A stretch of 64,000 nucleotides of DNA from WTFY01 sp965203725 (lineage in GTDB: Bacteria > Pseudomonadota > Gammaproteobacteria > UBA4575). A program made the position numbers and the translations under genes. Under the pieces are notes generated by a model that saw only the letters and a list, made by a program, of their open reading frames with translations, did no database searches and was not told where the DNA came from. Positions 46,294-54,813 of the stretch are shown here, piece by piece. Each line of letters begins with the position of its first letter. Position 1 is the first letter of the stretch. The stretch covers positions 248,001 to 312,000 of the forward strand of contig CBDBDH010000002.1 of assembly GCA_965203725.1 (NCBI GenBank), written 5' to 3'.

Positions 46294-49158
46294 ATGCCCA
46301 GATCCCTGCCTGAACCCCTGCTCCCCCGGCTCGTCCAGGAATTCGAGACACTGGTCGCACAGACCGGGAGTGCATCGATTGAAAATTCCAGGGACGAGAT
46401 CCTGTCCGTCTGGCATGCCAGCCCGTTCGTGCGGCGGGTCTGCCTGGCCCAGCCGCAGTGGCTGGAGCAGCTGCTCTCGAAAGGGCAGTTGCACATGGAT
46501 TGCGATTTCGAACAGTATGCCTGGCAACTGGAGTCCGAACTGTGCGAGGCCACGGGCATCGAGCACTTGCAGCAGATCCTGCGCGGGGCCAGAAGCCGCG
46601 CTTATGCGCGCATCGCATGGCGGGACCTGCAGCAGTACGCCAGCGTGCAGCAGACCCTGTCCGAGCTCAGCGCCTACGCACAGATCTGCATCGACCGGAC
46701 GCTCTCATGGTGCTTCGAGTGGCTGAAGTCGCGCCCGCACGCGGGTCAGTTCGAACAGTCCATGTCCAATGACATCGTGGTCTTTGCACTGGGCAAGCTC
46801 GGCGGCGGCGAACTCAATTTTTCATCGGACGTGGACCTTGTGTTCGCCTACGTGGACGATCCGGCCCACTCGCAGGATGAGCGCGCTAAGGCCGGCAGCT
46901 TCTACCTGAAGCTGGTTCAGCTTCTGATCAAGGTGCTTTCGCAGCAAACCCAGGACGGATTTGTCTTTCGGGTGGATACGCGGCTGAGGCCGTTCGGCAA
47001 TTCCGGTGCGCTGGTGCCGAGCCTTGCCGGGATCGACCAGTATTTCCAGACCACCGGGCGTGACTGGGAACGGTATGCCTGGATCCGGGCACGCGCCATC
47101 GCGGGCAACACGGAGCTTGGAGAACAGTTTCTCCAGGATGTCAGCCCGTTCATGTACCGCCGCTATCATGACTATGGCGTGATGCAGTCCTTGCGTGAAA
47201 TGAAGTCCATGGTCGATCGCAAGGCGGGTCAGGCGACGAACCGGGACAACCTGAAAATCGGGCAGGGCGGCATCCGTGAAATCGAATTCGTCGCCCAGAT
47301 GTTCCAGCTGATATACGGGGGCCGGGACCCCGACCTTCGGATGCGCTCGACCCTCGAGGCGCTGACCTACCTGGGAGGGACCGGCAAGCTGTCCGGCGAA
47401 AGCGTGAGCGAGTTGCGCAGTGCCTACCTGTTCCTGAGGCGCGCGGAAAACTGTCTGCAGATGCGTGAAGACCAGCAGATGTACAGCCTGCCGGCCAAGG
47501 ACCCGGAGCGCGGGCAGTATGCCTACGCCCTGGGCTTTGAATCCTGGGATGCATTGTACGGCGAGTACCTGGAGCGCACGGCGAAAGTCAGCAAGATATT
47601 CCATGCCCTGCTGCTGGACGAGCAGCTGGGGCCCGAAGATACAGACAAGGATTTCGGCGATCTGGCACTGGTCTGGCCGCAGCTCCAGGATGAGCCCTTG
47701 TGCATGGAAATCCTGGCCCGGCACTTCGATGAGGATGCCAAGGACGTTTACCGTCGTTTGCGCGGCTTCGAGGAATCGGTGCGCCAGATCGAGCCCGTGG
47801 CGGAGCAACGACTGGAGCGGTTTTTCCCGGTCTTTCTGAGAAACCTTTCCAGCCACGCCCAGGCGGCCCTGATCCTGACCCGTTTCCTGAGAATCCTCGC
47901 CAAGATCGTGCAGCGCTCCACCTATATCGCCCTGCTGAGCGAGAACCAGAACAAGCTGGCCAGGCTGCTCAAGCTGATCGAGGCCAGCCAGTGGGTGGCC
48001 CAGTACATCGCCGCGCACCCGCTGCTGCTCGATGAGTTGCTGCATACCGACAACTATGATCCCCCGGACCTCGAGGAGATGCAGTACCAGATGCAGGTGC
48101 TTGAGCAACTGCAGATGCTGATCGACGCCTCCGGGACCGATCTCGAGGCCTACATGGAACGCCTGCGCGAGTTCAAGCATGCCCAGGTGTTGCGCATTGC
48201 CGCAGCGGATATCGTCACGGACTACCCCATCATGCGCGTCAGCGATCACCTGTCCTGGCTGGCGGATACCTGCCTCAAGAGTGCGGTTCGAAAGGCCTAC
48301 CAGGATCTGGTGGACAAGCATGGCGAACCGACCGGCATCGCGGAGGGTGAAGCCGTGGCCCCGGAGCTGCTGATCATCGAATACGGCAAGCTGGGCGGCC
48401 TGGAACTCGGCTACGGCTCCGACCTCGATGTGGTTTTCGTGCATGACGGTGTGGATGAGTCAGGAGAAACCGGTGGCGAGCCTGCACTGAAGAACACGGT
48501 TTTCTTCACCCGGGTGGTGCAGCGCACCATCCACCTGCTGACGACGACCACGGCATCCGGCAAGGTGTTCGACATCGACACGAGGCTCAGGCCGTACGGC
48601 CAGTCCGGAGCCATGGTCTGTTCGCTGGCAACCTACGAGGATTATCTGAGGAACAAGGCCTGGTTGTGGGAGCACCAGGCGCTGATTCGCGCCAGGCCGG
48701 TCACCGCAAGCAGGGGCCTGGCGGAGCGCTTCCAGGCGTTGAGGAAAGACCTGCTCTGCCAGGCACGGGACATCGACGAGGTCCGCAACGCGGTCATTGA
48801 AATGCGCGACAAGATCGTCGCGAGTCACCCGGCCAGGGACGGGGCGCGGTTCAGCCTCAAGAAAGACCGGGGAGGCATTGTCGATATCGAATTCATCGTG
48901 CAGTTCTACGTTCTCAGCTACGCCAGCCGGCACCACGAGATTTGCGTGCATACGGACAATGTCAGGATTCTGGATGCGTGTGCAAAGGTTGGTCTGATCA
49001 AGCCCGGATCGGTCGATGAACTCAAGGAAATTTACATTGCGTACCGCAAGCATCTTCACCAGCTGAGCCTGCAGTTGCTGCCGGAAACCGTAGCGGCCGA
49101 CAGGTTTGCCGAGGAGCGGTCCGTCATACAACACCATTGGACAACTCTGTTACACTAA
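46294..49158 (+). CDS. glnE: Bifunctional glutamine synthetase adenylyltransferase/deadenylase
   Basis: 954 aa, the usual size (about 945). Two nucleotidyltransferase domains: the deadenylase with GGGELNFSSDVDLVF (about residue 169) and the adenylyltransferase with GGLELGYGSDLDVVF (about 700), each followed by a helical domain; GGIREIEFVAQMFQ and GGIVDIEFIVQFYV mark the ends. Adjusts GlnA activity to nitrogen supply together with PII. Followed by ilvE after 32 bp. Confidence 0.97.
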   Translation: MPRSLPEPLLPRLVQEFETLVAQTGSASIENSRDEILSVWHASPFVRRVCLAQPQWLEQLLSKGQLHMDCDFEQYAWQLESELCEATGIEHLQQILRGARSRAYARIAWRDLQQYASVQQTLSELSAYAQICIDRTLSWCFEWLKSRPHAGQFEQSMSNDIVVFALGKLGGGELNFSSDVDLVFAYVDDPAHSQDERAKAGSFYLKLVQLLIKVLSQQTQDGFVFRVDTRLRPFGNSGALVPSLAGIDQYFQTTGRDWERYAWIRARAIAGNTELGEQFLQDVSPFMYRRYHDYGVMQSLREMKSMVDRKAGQATNRDNLKIGQGGIREIEFVAQMFQLIYGGRDPDLRMRSTLEALTYLGGTGKLSGESVSELRSAYLFLRRAENCLQMREDQQMYSLPAKDPERGQYAYALGFESWDALYGEYLERTAKVSKIFHALLLDEQLGPEDTDKDFGDLALVWPQLQDEPLCMEILARHFDEDAKDVYRRLRGFEESVRQIEPVAEQRLERFFPVFLRNLSSHAQAALILTRFLRILAKIVQRSTYIALLSENQNKLARLLKLIEASQWVAQYIAAHPLLLDELLHTDNYDPPDLEEMQYQMQVLEQLQMLIDASGTDLEAYMERLREFKHAQVLRIAAADIVTDYPIMRVSDHLSWLADTCLKSAVRKAYQDLVDKHGEPTGIAEGEAVAPELLIIEYGKLGGLELGYGSDLDVVFVHDGVDESGETGGEPALKNTVFFTRVVQRTIHLLTTTTASGKVFDIDTRLRPYGQSGAMVCSLATYEDYLRNKAWLWEHQALIRARPVTASRGLAERFQALRKDLLCQARDIDEVRNAVIEMRDKIVASHPARDGARFSLKKDRGGIVDIEFIVQFYVLSYASRHHEICVHTDNVRILDACAKVGLIKPGSVDELKEIYIAYRKHLHQLSLQLLPETVAADRFAEERSVIQHHWTTLLH

Positions 49159-49190
49159 ACGGCCATTTGATCTGAGGGAGTCCGGTAGCC

Positions 49191-50111
49191 ATGTCGATGT
49201 CTGATAGGGAGGGGGTCATCTGGTACAACGGCGAGTTTGTACCGTGGCAGGAAGCCAGCACGCATGTACTGACTCACACACTCCACTACGGCGGCGGAGT
49301 ATTCGAGGGAGTTCGCGCCTACCAGACCGACCAGGGAACGGCCATCTTTCGCCTCCATGACCACACCAGCCGGCTGTTCAATTCCGCGAAAATCATCCGC
49401 ATGGAGCTGCCTTACAGTCCGCAGCAGATCAGCCAGGCACAGGTGGACACCGTGCGCAAAAACGGCATGCGCTACGGGTATATCCGGCCGATGTGCTTTT
49501 ATGGCCCCGAGGATATGGGCCTGAGGGCCGACAACCTGAAGGTCCACTGCATCGTGGCCGGGTGGGAGTGGGATGCCTATTTCGGCGAAGAGAAGATGAA
49601 GAACGGAATTCGCGTCAAGACTTCGTCCTACTCGAGGCACCATGTCAACGTGGCCATGTGCCGTGCCAAGGTGAACGGCAACTACATCAACTCCATGCTG
49701 GCCTTGAACGAGGCGCTGCAGGATGGCTATGACGAGGCGCTGTTGCTGGACGTTGACGGTTTCGTGGCGGAGGGCAGCGGCGAGAACATCTTCATCGTCA
49801 AGGCGGGAACGCTGTTCACCCCGGAACTGACCTCGGTGCTCGATGGCATCACCCGCGATACCGTGATTGCACTGGCCCGCTCGATCGACATTCCCCTGGT
49901 GGAAAAACGCATCACGCGTGATGAGGTGTATATCGCCGATGAGGCCTTTTTCACCGGCACCGCGGCGGAGGTCACACCGATACGCGAACTTGACAACCGC
50001 ACGATCGGGGAAGGCAAGCCGGGTCCGGTCACCCAGAAACTGCAGACCATGTTTTTTGATCTGGCGCGCGGCAAAAGCGAGATGTCCGGTGACTGGCTTG
50101 CCTACGTGTAG
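49191..50111 (+). CDS. ilvE: Branched-chain amino acid aminotransferase
   Basis: 306 aa class IV PLP enzyme: WYNGEFVPWQEAST start, HYGGGVFEGVRAY, PLP lysine in CRAKVNGNYINS (about residue 160), EGSGENIFIV and FFTGTAAEVTPIRELD at the C-terminus. Last step of Val/Leu/Ile synthesis. The motif GTAAEVTPI separates it from the D-amino acid enzyme at 20.7 kb. Confidence 0.96.
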   Translation: MSMSDREGVIWYNGEFVPWQEASTHVLTHTLHYGGGVFEGVRAYQTDQGTAIFRLHDHTSRLFNSAKIIRMELPYSPQQISQAQVDTVRKNGMRYGYIRPMCFYGPEDMGLRADNLKVHCIVAGWEWDAYFGEEKMKNGIRVKTSSYSRHHVNVAMCRAKVNGNYINSMLALNEALQDGYDEALLLDVDGFVAEGSGENIFIVKAGTLFTPELTSVLDGITRDTVIALARSIDIPLVEKRITRDEVYIADEAFFTGTAAEVTPIRELDNRTIGEGKPGPVTQKLQTMFFDLARGKSEMSGDWLAYV

Positions 50112-50191
50112 ACAGGCTTTGAAGCGGCGTCAAAAACAAGCCTGCCTTTCGTTGATGCGATCTGCACCCGCGTACCCCTGAGTCAAGCCTC

Positions 50192-51610
50192 ATGAACCTG
50201 GACAATCTTGCAAAGGCCAAGATCCTGGTCATCGGGGATGTCATGCTGGACCAGTACTGGCTGGGCGAGACCAGCCGCATATCCCCCGAAGCCCCGGTCC
50301 CGGTCATCAATATCGAAGACATGGAAAACCGGTTGGGCGGTGCGGCCAATGTCGCAGCCAACGCCATCAGCGTGGGAGCCGACGTGACCCTGATCGGAAT
50401 GGTCGGGCGCGATGAAAACGGCGACCGGCTGCTGGAGTTGCTGGATGCCACGAACATCCATACAAAAGTCATTCGCAAGGAGGACTACAGGACTTCCACC
50501 AAACTGCGCGTCGTCAGCCGTAACCAGCAACTGCTCAGGCTGGACCATGAAGACAGCCGCAAGGAGGCCGACAACACCGAGGTCCTGGAAGTGTGCGAAC
50601 AGCAGATTTCCGGGCACGGAACCATCGTGATCTCGGATTATGACAAGGGGGCAGTGGCAGGAATTGAGCACATTATCGAAGCCGTACGCAAGGCCGGCAA
50701 GCGGATCATCGTAGATCCGAAAGGGGCCTGCTTCGACAAGTACAAGAATGCAAGCATCATCACCCCGAACTACCAGGAGTTCATACAGGTTGCCGGTGAA
50801 TGCACGGATGAGGAAGAGCTTGAGAACAAGGCACTCGGGATGTGCAGGGAACTGGACCTTGATGCCTTGCTGGTCACGCGAAGTGAACATGGCATGTCCT
50901 TGTTCATGCAAGGCCAGCCTGCCAGGCATTTCCCTACGCAGGCCAGGGAGGTCTACGATGTCACAGGAGCCGGAGATACCGTAGTGGGCCTGTTTGCCTC
51001 GGCGGTATCCGCCGATTATCCAATTGCAGATGCGGTGAAAATCGCGAACCTGGGAGCGGGGATTGCGGTGAGCAAGCTGGGCACCGTGGCCGTGACGACT
51101 GAGGAGCTGGATTTCAGTTTGCAGGTCGCGGCCAGCAGAGGGAAACGGGTCGCTGACCTGGATGAATTGAAGCGGGTCGTGGCCGCGCTGAGGCGCAATA
51201 ATGAAAAAGTCGTGTTCACCAACGGGTGTTTTGATCTGATCCACCGCGGCCATATCGCTTGCCTGCGCGATGCCAAGTCCAGGGGTGACTGCCTGATCGT
51301 GGCCATCAATGACGATACTTCGGTAAGAAGCATCAAGGGGGACAGTCGTCCCGTGTGCAGTCTGCAAAACCGCATCGAGGTGCTTGAGGAGCTGAACTGC
51401 ATTGACTGGCTCATACCGTTCTCCGAAGACACGCCCTTGACGCTGATCGAGGAACTGAAGCCCGATGTTTACGTCAAGGGTGGCGATTATGAAAAGGAGA
51501 AGCTGGCCGAATACGAACTGGTCAGCAGCTACGGAGGGGAAGTTGTCATCTCGCCCTACGTGGAAGGCTGCTCGACCACCTCGATCATTGATTCCATTCA
51601 GAGCGCTTGA
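50192..51610 (+). CDS. hldE: Bifunctional heptose-7-phosphate kinase/heptose-1-phosphate adenylyltransferase
   Basis: 472 aa. N-terminal PfkB kinase (residues about 1-320; GGAANVAANA, DVTGAGDTVVG) and C-terminal nucleotidyltransferase (about 340-472; VFTNGCFDLIHRGHI). Makes ADP-heptose for LPS core. The C-terminal end VEGCSTTSIIDSIQSA is complete. Its last 52 bp recur 6.1 kb downstream, so the 3' end appears to be the insertion site of the following island without loss of the gene. Confidence 0.96.
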   Translation: MNLDNLAKAKILVIGDVMLDQYWLGETSRISPEAPVPVINIEDMENRLGGAANVAANAISVGADVTLIGMVGRDENGDRLLELLDATNIHTKVIRKEDYRTSTKLRVVSRNQQLLRLDHEDSRKEADNTEVLEVCEQQISGHGTIVISDYDKGAVAGIEHIIEAVRKAGKRIIVDPKGACFDKYKNASIITPNYQEFIQVAGECTDEEELENKALGMCRELDLDALLVTRSEHGMSLFMQGQPARHFPTQAREVYDVTGAGDTVVGLFASAVSADYPIADAVKIANLGAGIAVSKLGTVAVTTEELDFSLQVAASRGKRVADLDELKRVVAALRRNNEKVVFTNGCFDLIHRGHIACLRDAKSRGDCLIVAINDDTSVRSIKGDSRPVCSLQNRIEVLEELNCIDWLIPFSEDTPLTLIEELKPDVYVKGGDYEKEKLAEYELVSSYGGEVVISPYVEGCSTTSIIDSIQSA

Positions 51611-51612
51611 CT
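51559..51612 (+). repeat. Left copy of the 54-bp hldE-3' direct repeat (probable att site)
   Basis: The 3' end of hldE including its stop is repeated at 57667-57720 with 49 of 54 positions identical and a perfect 26-bp core (51578-51603). Both copies still encode the hldE C-terminus and stop. Direct repeats of a gene end flanking accessory DNA are the usual footprint of site-specific integration. Confidence 0.7.
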
Positions 51613-51655
51613 GCGAACTAGGCGGGCGGGAGTTCGAATCTTTCCGGGCGTGCCA
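51611..51655 (+). pseudogene. tRNA-Arg 3'-half fragment with CCA end
   Basis: From the anticodon loop (CTGCGAA) through a T-arm with TTCGAAT loop to CGGGCGTGCCA, this looks like the 3' half of a tRNA-Arg. The 5' half is absent: the sequence before it is hldE coding DNA and offers no complementary acceptor strand. Such 3' fragments are typical attachment-site remnants of tRNA-targeting integrases. Confidence 0.6.
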
Positions 51656-51839
51656 TTTTTTGTGACTCACGCTTGCTCTGGGGCTGAGGCTGTCCAATAG
51701 TATCGGGTTTACCTGTTTTTTTCTCAGGGGTGAGTTGCACCCGCACCGGCTTGCGCCGGTATATCCGCTGGGTGATCATGGTGTCCGCACGACCGAGGCG
51801 TTTCGAGGCTTCGACCAAGCTGTTCGATTCGCTCGTGAC
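51618..51839 (-). pseudogene. Tyrosine recombinase (integrase) C-terminal remnant
   Basis: On the minus strand the frame reads EASKRLGRADTMITQRIYRR followed by KPVRV, the end of a phage-type integrase with the catalytic tyrosine in QRIYRR. Only this end is left: further upstream (to about 51930) the same frame looks like the start of an IS3-type OrfA (RKRFRKPELINLLQTIEV), so the locus is a mosaic. No active recombinase remains in this copy. It adjoins the tRNA fragment, as an integrase next to its att site would. Confidence 0.55.
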
Positions 51840-52039
51840 TTTGACTTCAATCGTCTGCAGTAAATTGATGAGCTCTGGCTTCCTGAATCGCTTGCGTAGG
51901 GCGATCCCCCTGACCCAACTTAGCAGAGTTTAGACTATAATCTGGAGTGAGTTTAGGGCAGGACACTCAAACCGATAAGAAATATACATAGACTTTAAAC
52001 AAAGTCAAAGTGCACAAAAATATTCTTTTTAAAAGATAT

Positions 52040-52069
52040 TTGGCACTGTAATGGTTAGGTTCTTATAAT
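52040..52069 (+). promoter_or_regulatory. Sigma-70 promoter of the ParA/RelA-SpoT operon
   Basis: TTGGCA at 52040-52045 and a perfect TATAAT at 52064-52069 with an 18-bp spacer. It lies 56 bp before the first gene of the AT-rich operon, which has a GGGGAA ribosome-binding site. This is the strongest promoter-like sequence seen in the window. Confidence 0.65.
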
Positions 52070-52124
52070 TTGTCTCTTTATTTATAAAGAATACACTCAG
52101 GGATACTAAACACGGGGAAATATC

Positions 52125-52688
52125 ATGACTGATAAAAACCAAGATGCATGTTTATCAGCATTCAATTCAATTATATCTATTCTTTCTGATTTTAATAATG
52201 AAGATAAAAAGCACGTTTTAGGTTCTGTTATTAACTGGCTAAAAATTTCTGATATAGGTTCCGGTTTAGGAAATGCTAAAGAGTCACCACTACAATCGAG
52301 TCCTTCAAGGGCAATAGCAAATATTTCACTTGAATCAGATGTGTCCCCAAAGGACTTTCTATTAGAGAAACTCCCTGGATCGAACGTTGAGCGTGTTGCT
52401 TGTTTGGCATACTATCTTACTCATTACAGAGATACCCCTCACTTCAAGACAACCGACATCAATAAATTAAATACCGAAGCTGCGCAACCAAAGTTCTCTA
52501 ATCCAGCTGTTGCTGTGAATGATTCGTCAAAAGCAAGATTATTGGTTGCAAGCGGCAAAGGGAATAAGCAATTGAGTGCAATGGGAGAACAGTTTGTTCT
52601 GGCACTACCAAATCGCGATCAAGCTAAATCGATTCTGAACAAAATGAGACCAAAACGTAAAGCAAAAAAAAGAGCAAAAAGACAATAA
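52125..52688 (+). CDS. Unknown 187-aa protein, first gene of AT-rich operon
   Basis: Not recognised with certainty. Residues about 1-75 are polar and partly disordered; about 77-160 form a compact helical domain (LEKLPGSNVERVACLAYYL, HFKTTDINKLN, GNKQLSAMGEQFV) that looks like a small winged-helix-type domain seen beside nucleic-acid-acting modules; the tail is strongly basic (RPKRKAKKRAKRQ) and could bind nucleic acid. It has a good ribosome-binding site and a strong promoter. Codon use is AT-rich, unlike the core genes. A DNA/RNA-binding adaptor or regulator for the two following genes is an inference. Confidence 0.7.
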   Translation: MTDKNQDACLSAFNSIISILSDFNNEDKKHVLGSVINWLKISDIGSGLGNAKESPLQSSPSRAIANISLESDVSPKDFLLEKLPGSNVERVACLAYYLTHYRDTPHFKTTDINKLNTEAAQPKFSNPAVAVNDSSKARLLVASGKGNKQLSAMGEQFVLALPNRDQAKSILNKMRPKRKAKKRAKRQ

Positions 52689-52716
52689 AGATAAATTGAT
52701 AAATTGTTCTGGAAAA

Positions 52717-53712
52717 ATGGCTGGGCGACATAAAGCAATTCGGATTTCTATTTTCAACCATAAAGGTGGTGTAGGTAAGACAACTCTTACGGTTAATTTA
52801 GCTGCAGCTTTGGCAGAAGCAGGGAAAAAAGTTCTATTAATTGATTCGGACCCACAATGCAATATTACTCAATACTTGTTTGATGACTCTACAATTGATG
52901 GTTTGTTGGAAAAATCTGATGAAAGTGATGGAGAGACAATCTGGTCAGCAGTTAAGCCGGTTGTAGAAGGTGAGGGGAGAATATCAGACGTAGGTGTATA
53001 CGAAACTGCCGTTTCTAATTTATATATCCTTCCTGGTGATATTCAGTTATCAGAATTTGAAATTGAACTCTCTAATTATTGGACAGCATGTATTAAAGGC
53101 CAAAGGAGAGGATTTAAGGAAATTTCTACCCTAAGTCATCTCGCGAATATGTATGCTAAAAATGATGATATTGATTTTATATTTTTTGATACAGGACCAA
53201 ATATTGGCCCATTAAACCGTATAATTTTATTGGATTGTGACTATTTTTTAGTTCCAGGAGCATGTGATCTTTTTTCGGTTAGAGCATTAAGAACTTTAGG
53301 TTCTTCAATGACGAAATGGATTAAAGAATGGGCTGAAATCTCAAAAAAATCAACAGGCGACATTAATATTCCACCTGGCTGCCCTAAATTTCTTGGGTAT
53401 ATACCCCAAGGATTTAGGGTCTATGGACAAGGCATGGCAAGGTGGCCTTCTAAATATCATGCAAGGTTTCGAAAAGAACTCCAAAAATACTTACTGACAC
53501 CACTAAGGCGAATATCTTCAGATCTAATTAGGACATCCGGGTCTGAGTCGAAACTAGGAGAAATAAAAGATTTTGCGCATTTAGTTCAAAAATCACAAGA
53601 ACAGCGTGTGCCACTATGGCTTGTTGCTGGTGGGCCGGTGTATCAAACCGAAGAAGCGCATGATGCTTTTTCTAAGATGGCTGATGAACTAATCACTCGA
53701 ACAGAGGAATAG
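52717..53712 (+). CDS. ParA/MinD-like P-loop ATPase
   Basis: 331 aa from the ATG at 52717 (a TTG at 52696 would add seven residues). The deviant Walker A FNHKGGVGKTTLTVNLA (residues about 14-30) with both lysines, the LLIDSDPQCN block and Walker A'-like FFDTGPNIGPLNR (about 160) are intact. The C-terminal third (about 215-330) is not like plasmid ParA and has no ParB partner. It belongs to chromosomal ParA-like proteins found in accessory loci. It is 4 bp-scale close to both neighbours, so it works with the preceding protein and the following RelA/SpoT protein. Confidence 0.85.
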   Translation: MAGRHKAIRISIFNHKGGVGKTTLTVNLAAALAEAGKKVLLIDSDPQCNITQYLFDDSTIDGLLEKSDESDGETIWSAVKPVVEGEGRISDVGVYETAVSNLYILPGDIQLSEFEIELSNYWTACIKGQRRGFKEISTLSHLANMYAKNDDIDFIFFDTGPNIGPLNRIILLDCDYFLVPGACDLFSVRALRTLGSSMTKWIKEWAEISKKSTGDINIPPGCPKFLGYIPQGFRVYGQGMARWPSKYHARFRKELQKYLLTPLRRISSDLIRTSGSESKLGEIKDFAHLVQKSQEQRVPLWLVAGGPVYQTEEAHDAFSKMADELITRTEE

Positions 53713-53718
53713 TAAATA

Positions 53719-54429
53719 GTGGCCAGAATTACTGAGAGCCGCCATCGTGAGATCGACAAAGCAGTATCAAAATATGAAAGCATACGCACAGACTTTGATA
53801 ATCTAGGTGAAACCACTAACAGATTACTAGTTAGTGATGCACGACTAAAGCATTATATTCACTCTAGTAAATATAGAACAAAAGATCCCAAAAGATTAAA
53901 AGAAAAAATCATAAGAAAAACAAGTGATCGATTAAAGTTGCCAAAAGATGAGAGAGCCCCATTAATAACTGCTAGAAATCTTCTGGAGACTGTGGAAGAT
54001 CTAGCTGGAATTCGACTCCTTCATTTGCATACGCAACAAATGTCAAATATACATCCAGTAATAGTCGAAATACTTGAAGGAAATCGCTATCAAATTATCG
54101 ATAGGCCAGTCGTATATATATGGGATACTGAGAACAGAGAGTTCTTCAAAGGTATTGGCATAAAACCAATCGAACGCCTAGATAAAGAAATGTATACAAG
54201 TGTTCATTATGTTGTTAGTTCACCTCAACGACCAGAAATGAGAATTGAAATACAGGTGCGAACACTGATGGAAGAAGTTTGGGGAGAAGTATCTCACATT
54301 ATAAATTACCCTCAGAAAACTGAAATTACAGCCTGCCGTGAGCAACTTAGCGCCCTTGCAAGATTTACTTCTGGGTGCAGTCGTTTGGTTGACTCAATTT
54401 TTGCCACTAAAGCTGAAAGTGAAAAATAA
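53719..54429 (+). CDS. RelA/SpoT-domain nucleotide synthetase-like protein (single domain)
   Basis: 236 aa, RelA/SpoT synthetase fold only, with no HD hydrolase and no regulatory C-terminal domains. Visible landmarks: IHSSKYRTKDPKRLKEKI (substrate-ATP binding basic stretch, about residues 48-65), VEDLAGIRLL (DxxGxR motif, about 92-101), MYTSVHYVV (about 158-166) and EIQVRTLMEEVWGEVSH (about 175-191) with the catalytic-type Glu-Gln-Arg. All key positions look intact, so it should pyrophosphorylate a nucleotide or, as in toxSAS enzymes, a tRNA. GTG start seven bases after the ParA stop. A toxin or second-messenger synthetase is inferred. Confidence 0.85.
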   Translation: MARITESRHREIDKAVSKYESIRTDFDNLGETTNRLLVSDARLKHYIHSSKYRTKDPKRLKEKIIRKTSDRLKLPKDERAPLITARNLLETVEDLAGIRLLHLHTQQMSNIHPVIVEILEGNRYQIIDRPVVYIWDTENREFFKGIGIKPIERLDKEMYTSVHYVVSSPQRPEMRIEIQVRTLMEEVWGEVSHIINYPQKTEITACREQLSALARFTSGCSRLVDSIFATKAESEK

Positions 54430-54438
54430 TTTTTAGAA

Positions 54439-54511
54439 AGGTCTGATCAATTTAGTTGCTGAGAGGCGATTTCTACAGATCATGGATTTCAAGCCAGTCT
54501 AGAAGATCAAA
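54439..54511 (+). repeat. 73-bp repeat, copy A
   Basis: Contains the 3' end and downstream flank of the small gene at 54473-54727. A diverged copy (about 80% identical with two small gaps) lies at 58204-58272 in the same orientation. Confidence 0.6.
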
Positions 54512-54727
54512 AGGCCTGGAATCCGTGGCCTGTGCCGGGTAAATGCGGATCAATGCAGGCGATGGCACATCCCTCCAATTTTTCAAGTGCACGCCCCCAC
54601 CAGTTCCTTCTAGGGAAATGATCCGCCCCATGTCTTCCTGGAACGCTTCCTTGCGGGTCTTCTTGCTGTACTGGTCGAATCTGGTATCAGAAAAGGCTGG
54701 CGGACGTATGGGATAAATCTCTATCAT
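54473..54727 (-). CDS. Unknown 84-aa protein
   Basis: Not recognised. A start ATG at 54727 has an AAGGA ribosome-binding site five bases before it, supporting a real gene. The protein is soluble with several Pro and aromatic residues (RPPAFSDTRFDQYSKKTRKE near the N-terminus, PFDLLDWLEIHDL at the end). It is divergent from the macrodomain gene (86 bp apart). A decayed copy of its 3' end occurs at 58204-58272, so it belonged to a repeated element or mobile cassette. Confidence 0.55.
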   Translation of the reverse strand: MIEIYPIRPPAFSDTRFDQYSKKTRKEAFQEDMGRIISLEGTGGGVHLKNWRDVPSPALIRIYPAQATDSRPFDLLDWLEIHDL

Positions 54728-54813
54728 TGAATCCTTGACAGAGATTATGATTCTTGTGGGTTAATTAATCAGAGGTTCCTTAAAATTGAAGCTCAATCAA
54801 GCTGGTATTTCTA

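Noticed and set aside
46822..48444. 540-codon minus-strand frame opposite glnE
   Set aside because: Antisense of a clearly coding GlnE domain; no domain of its own.
51565..51655. Complete tRNA-Arg gene
   Set aside because: Only the 3' half fits; the 5' half would have to be hldE coding sequence and does not pair.
50183..51697. 504-codon minus-strand frame opposite hldE
   Set aside because: Antisense shadow; its apparent C-terminal-like peptide near 51650 comes from the tRNA fragment.
52717..53712. Plasmid partition locus
   Set aside because: No parB, no centromere-like repeats, and the C-terminal third differs from plasmid ParA.
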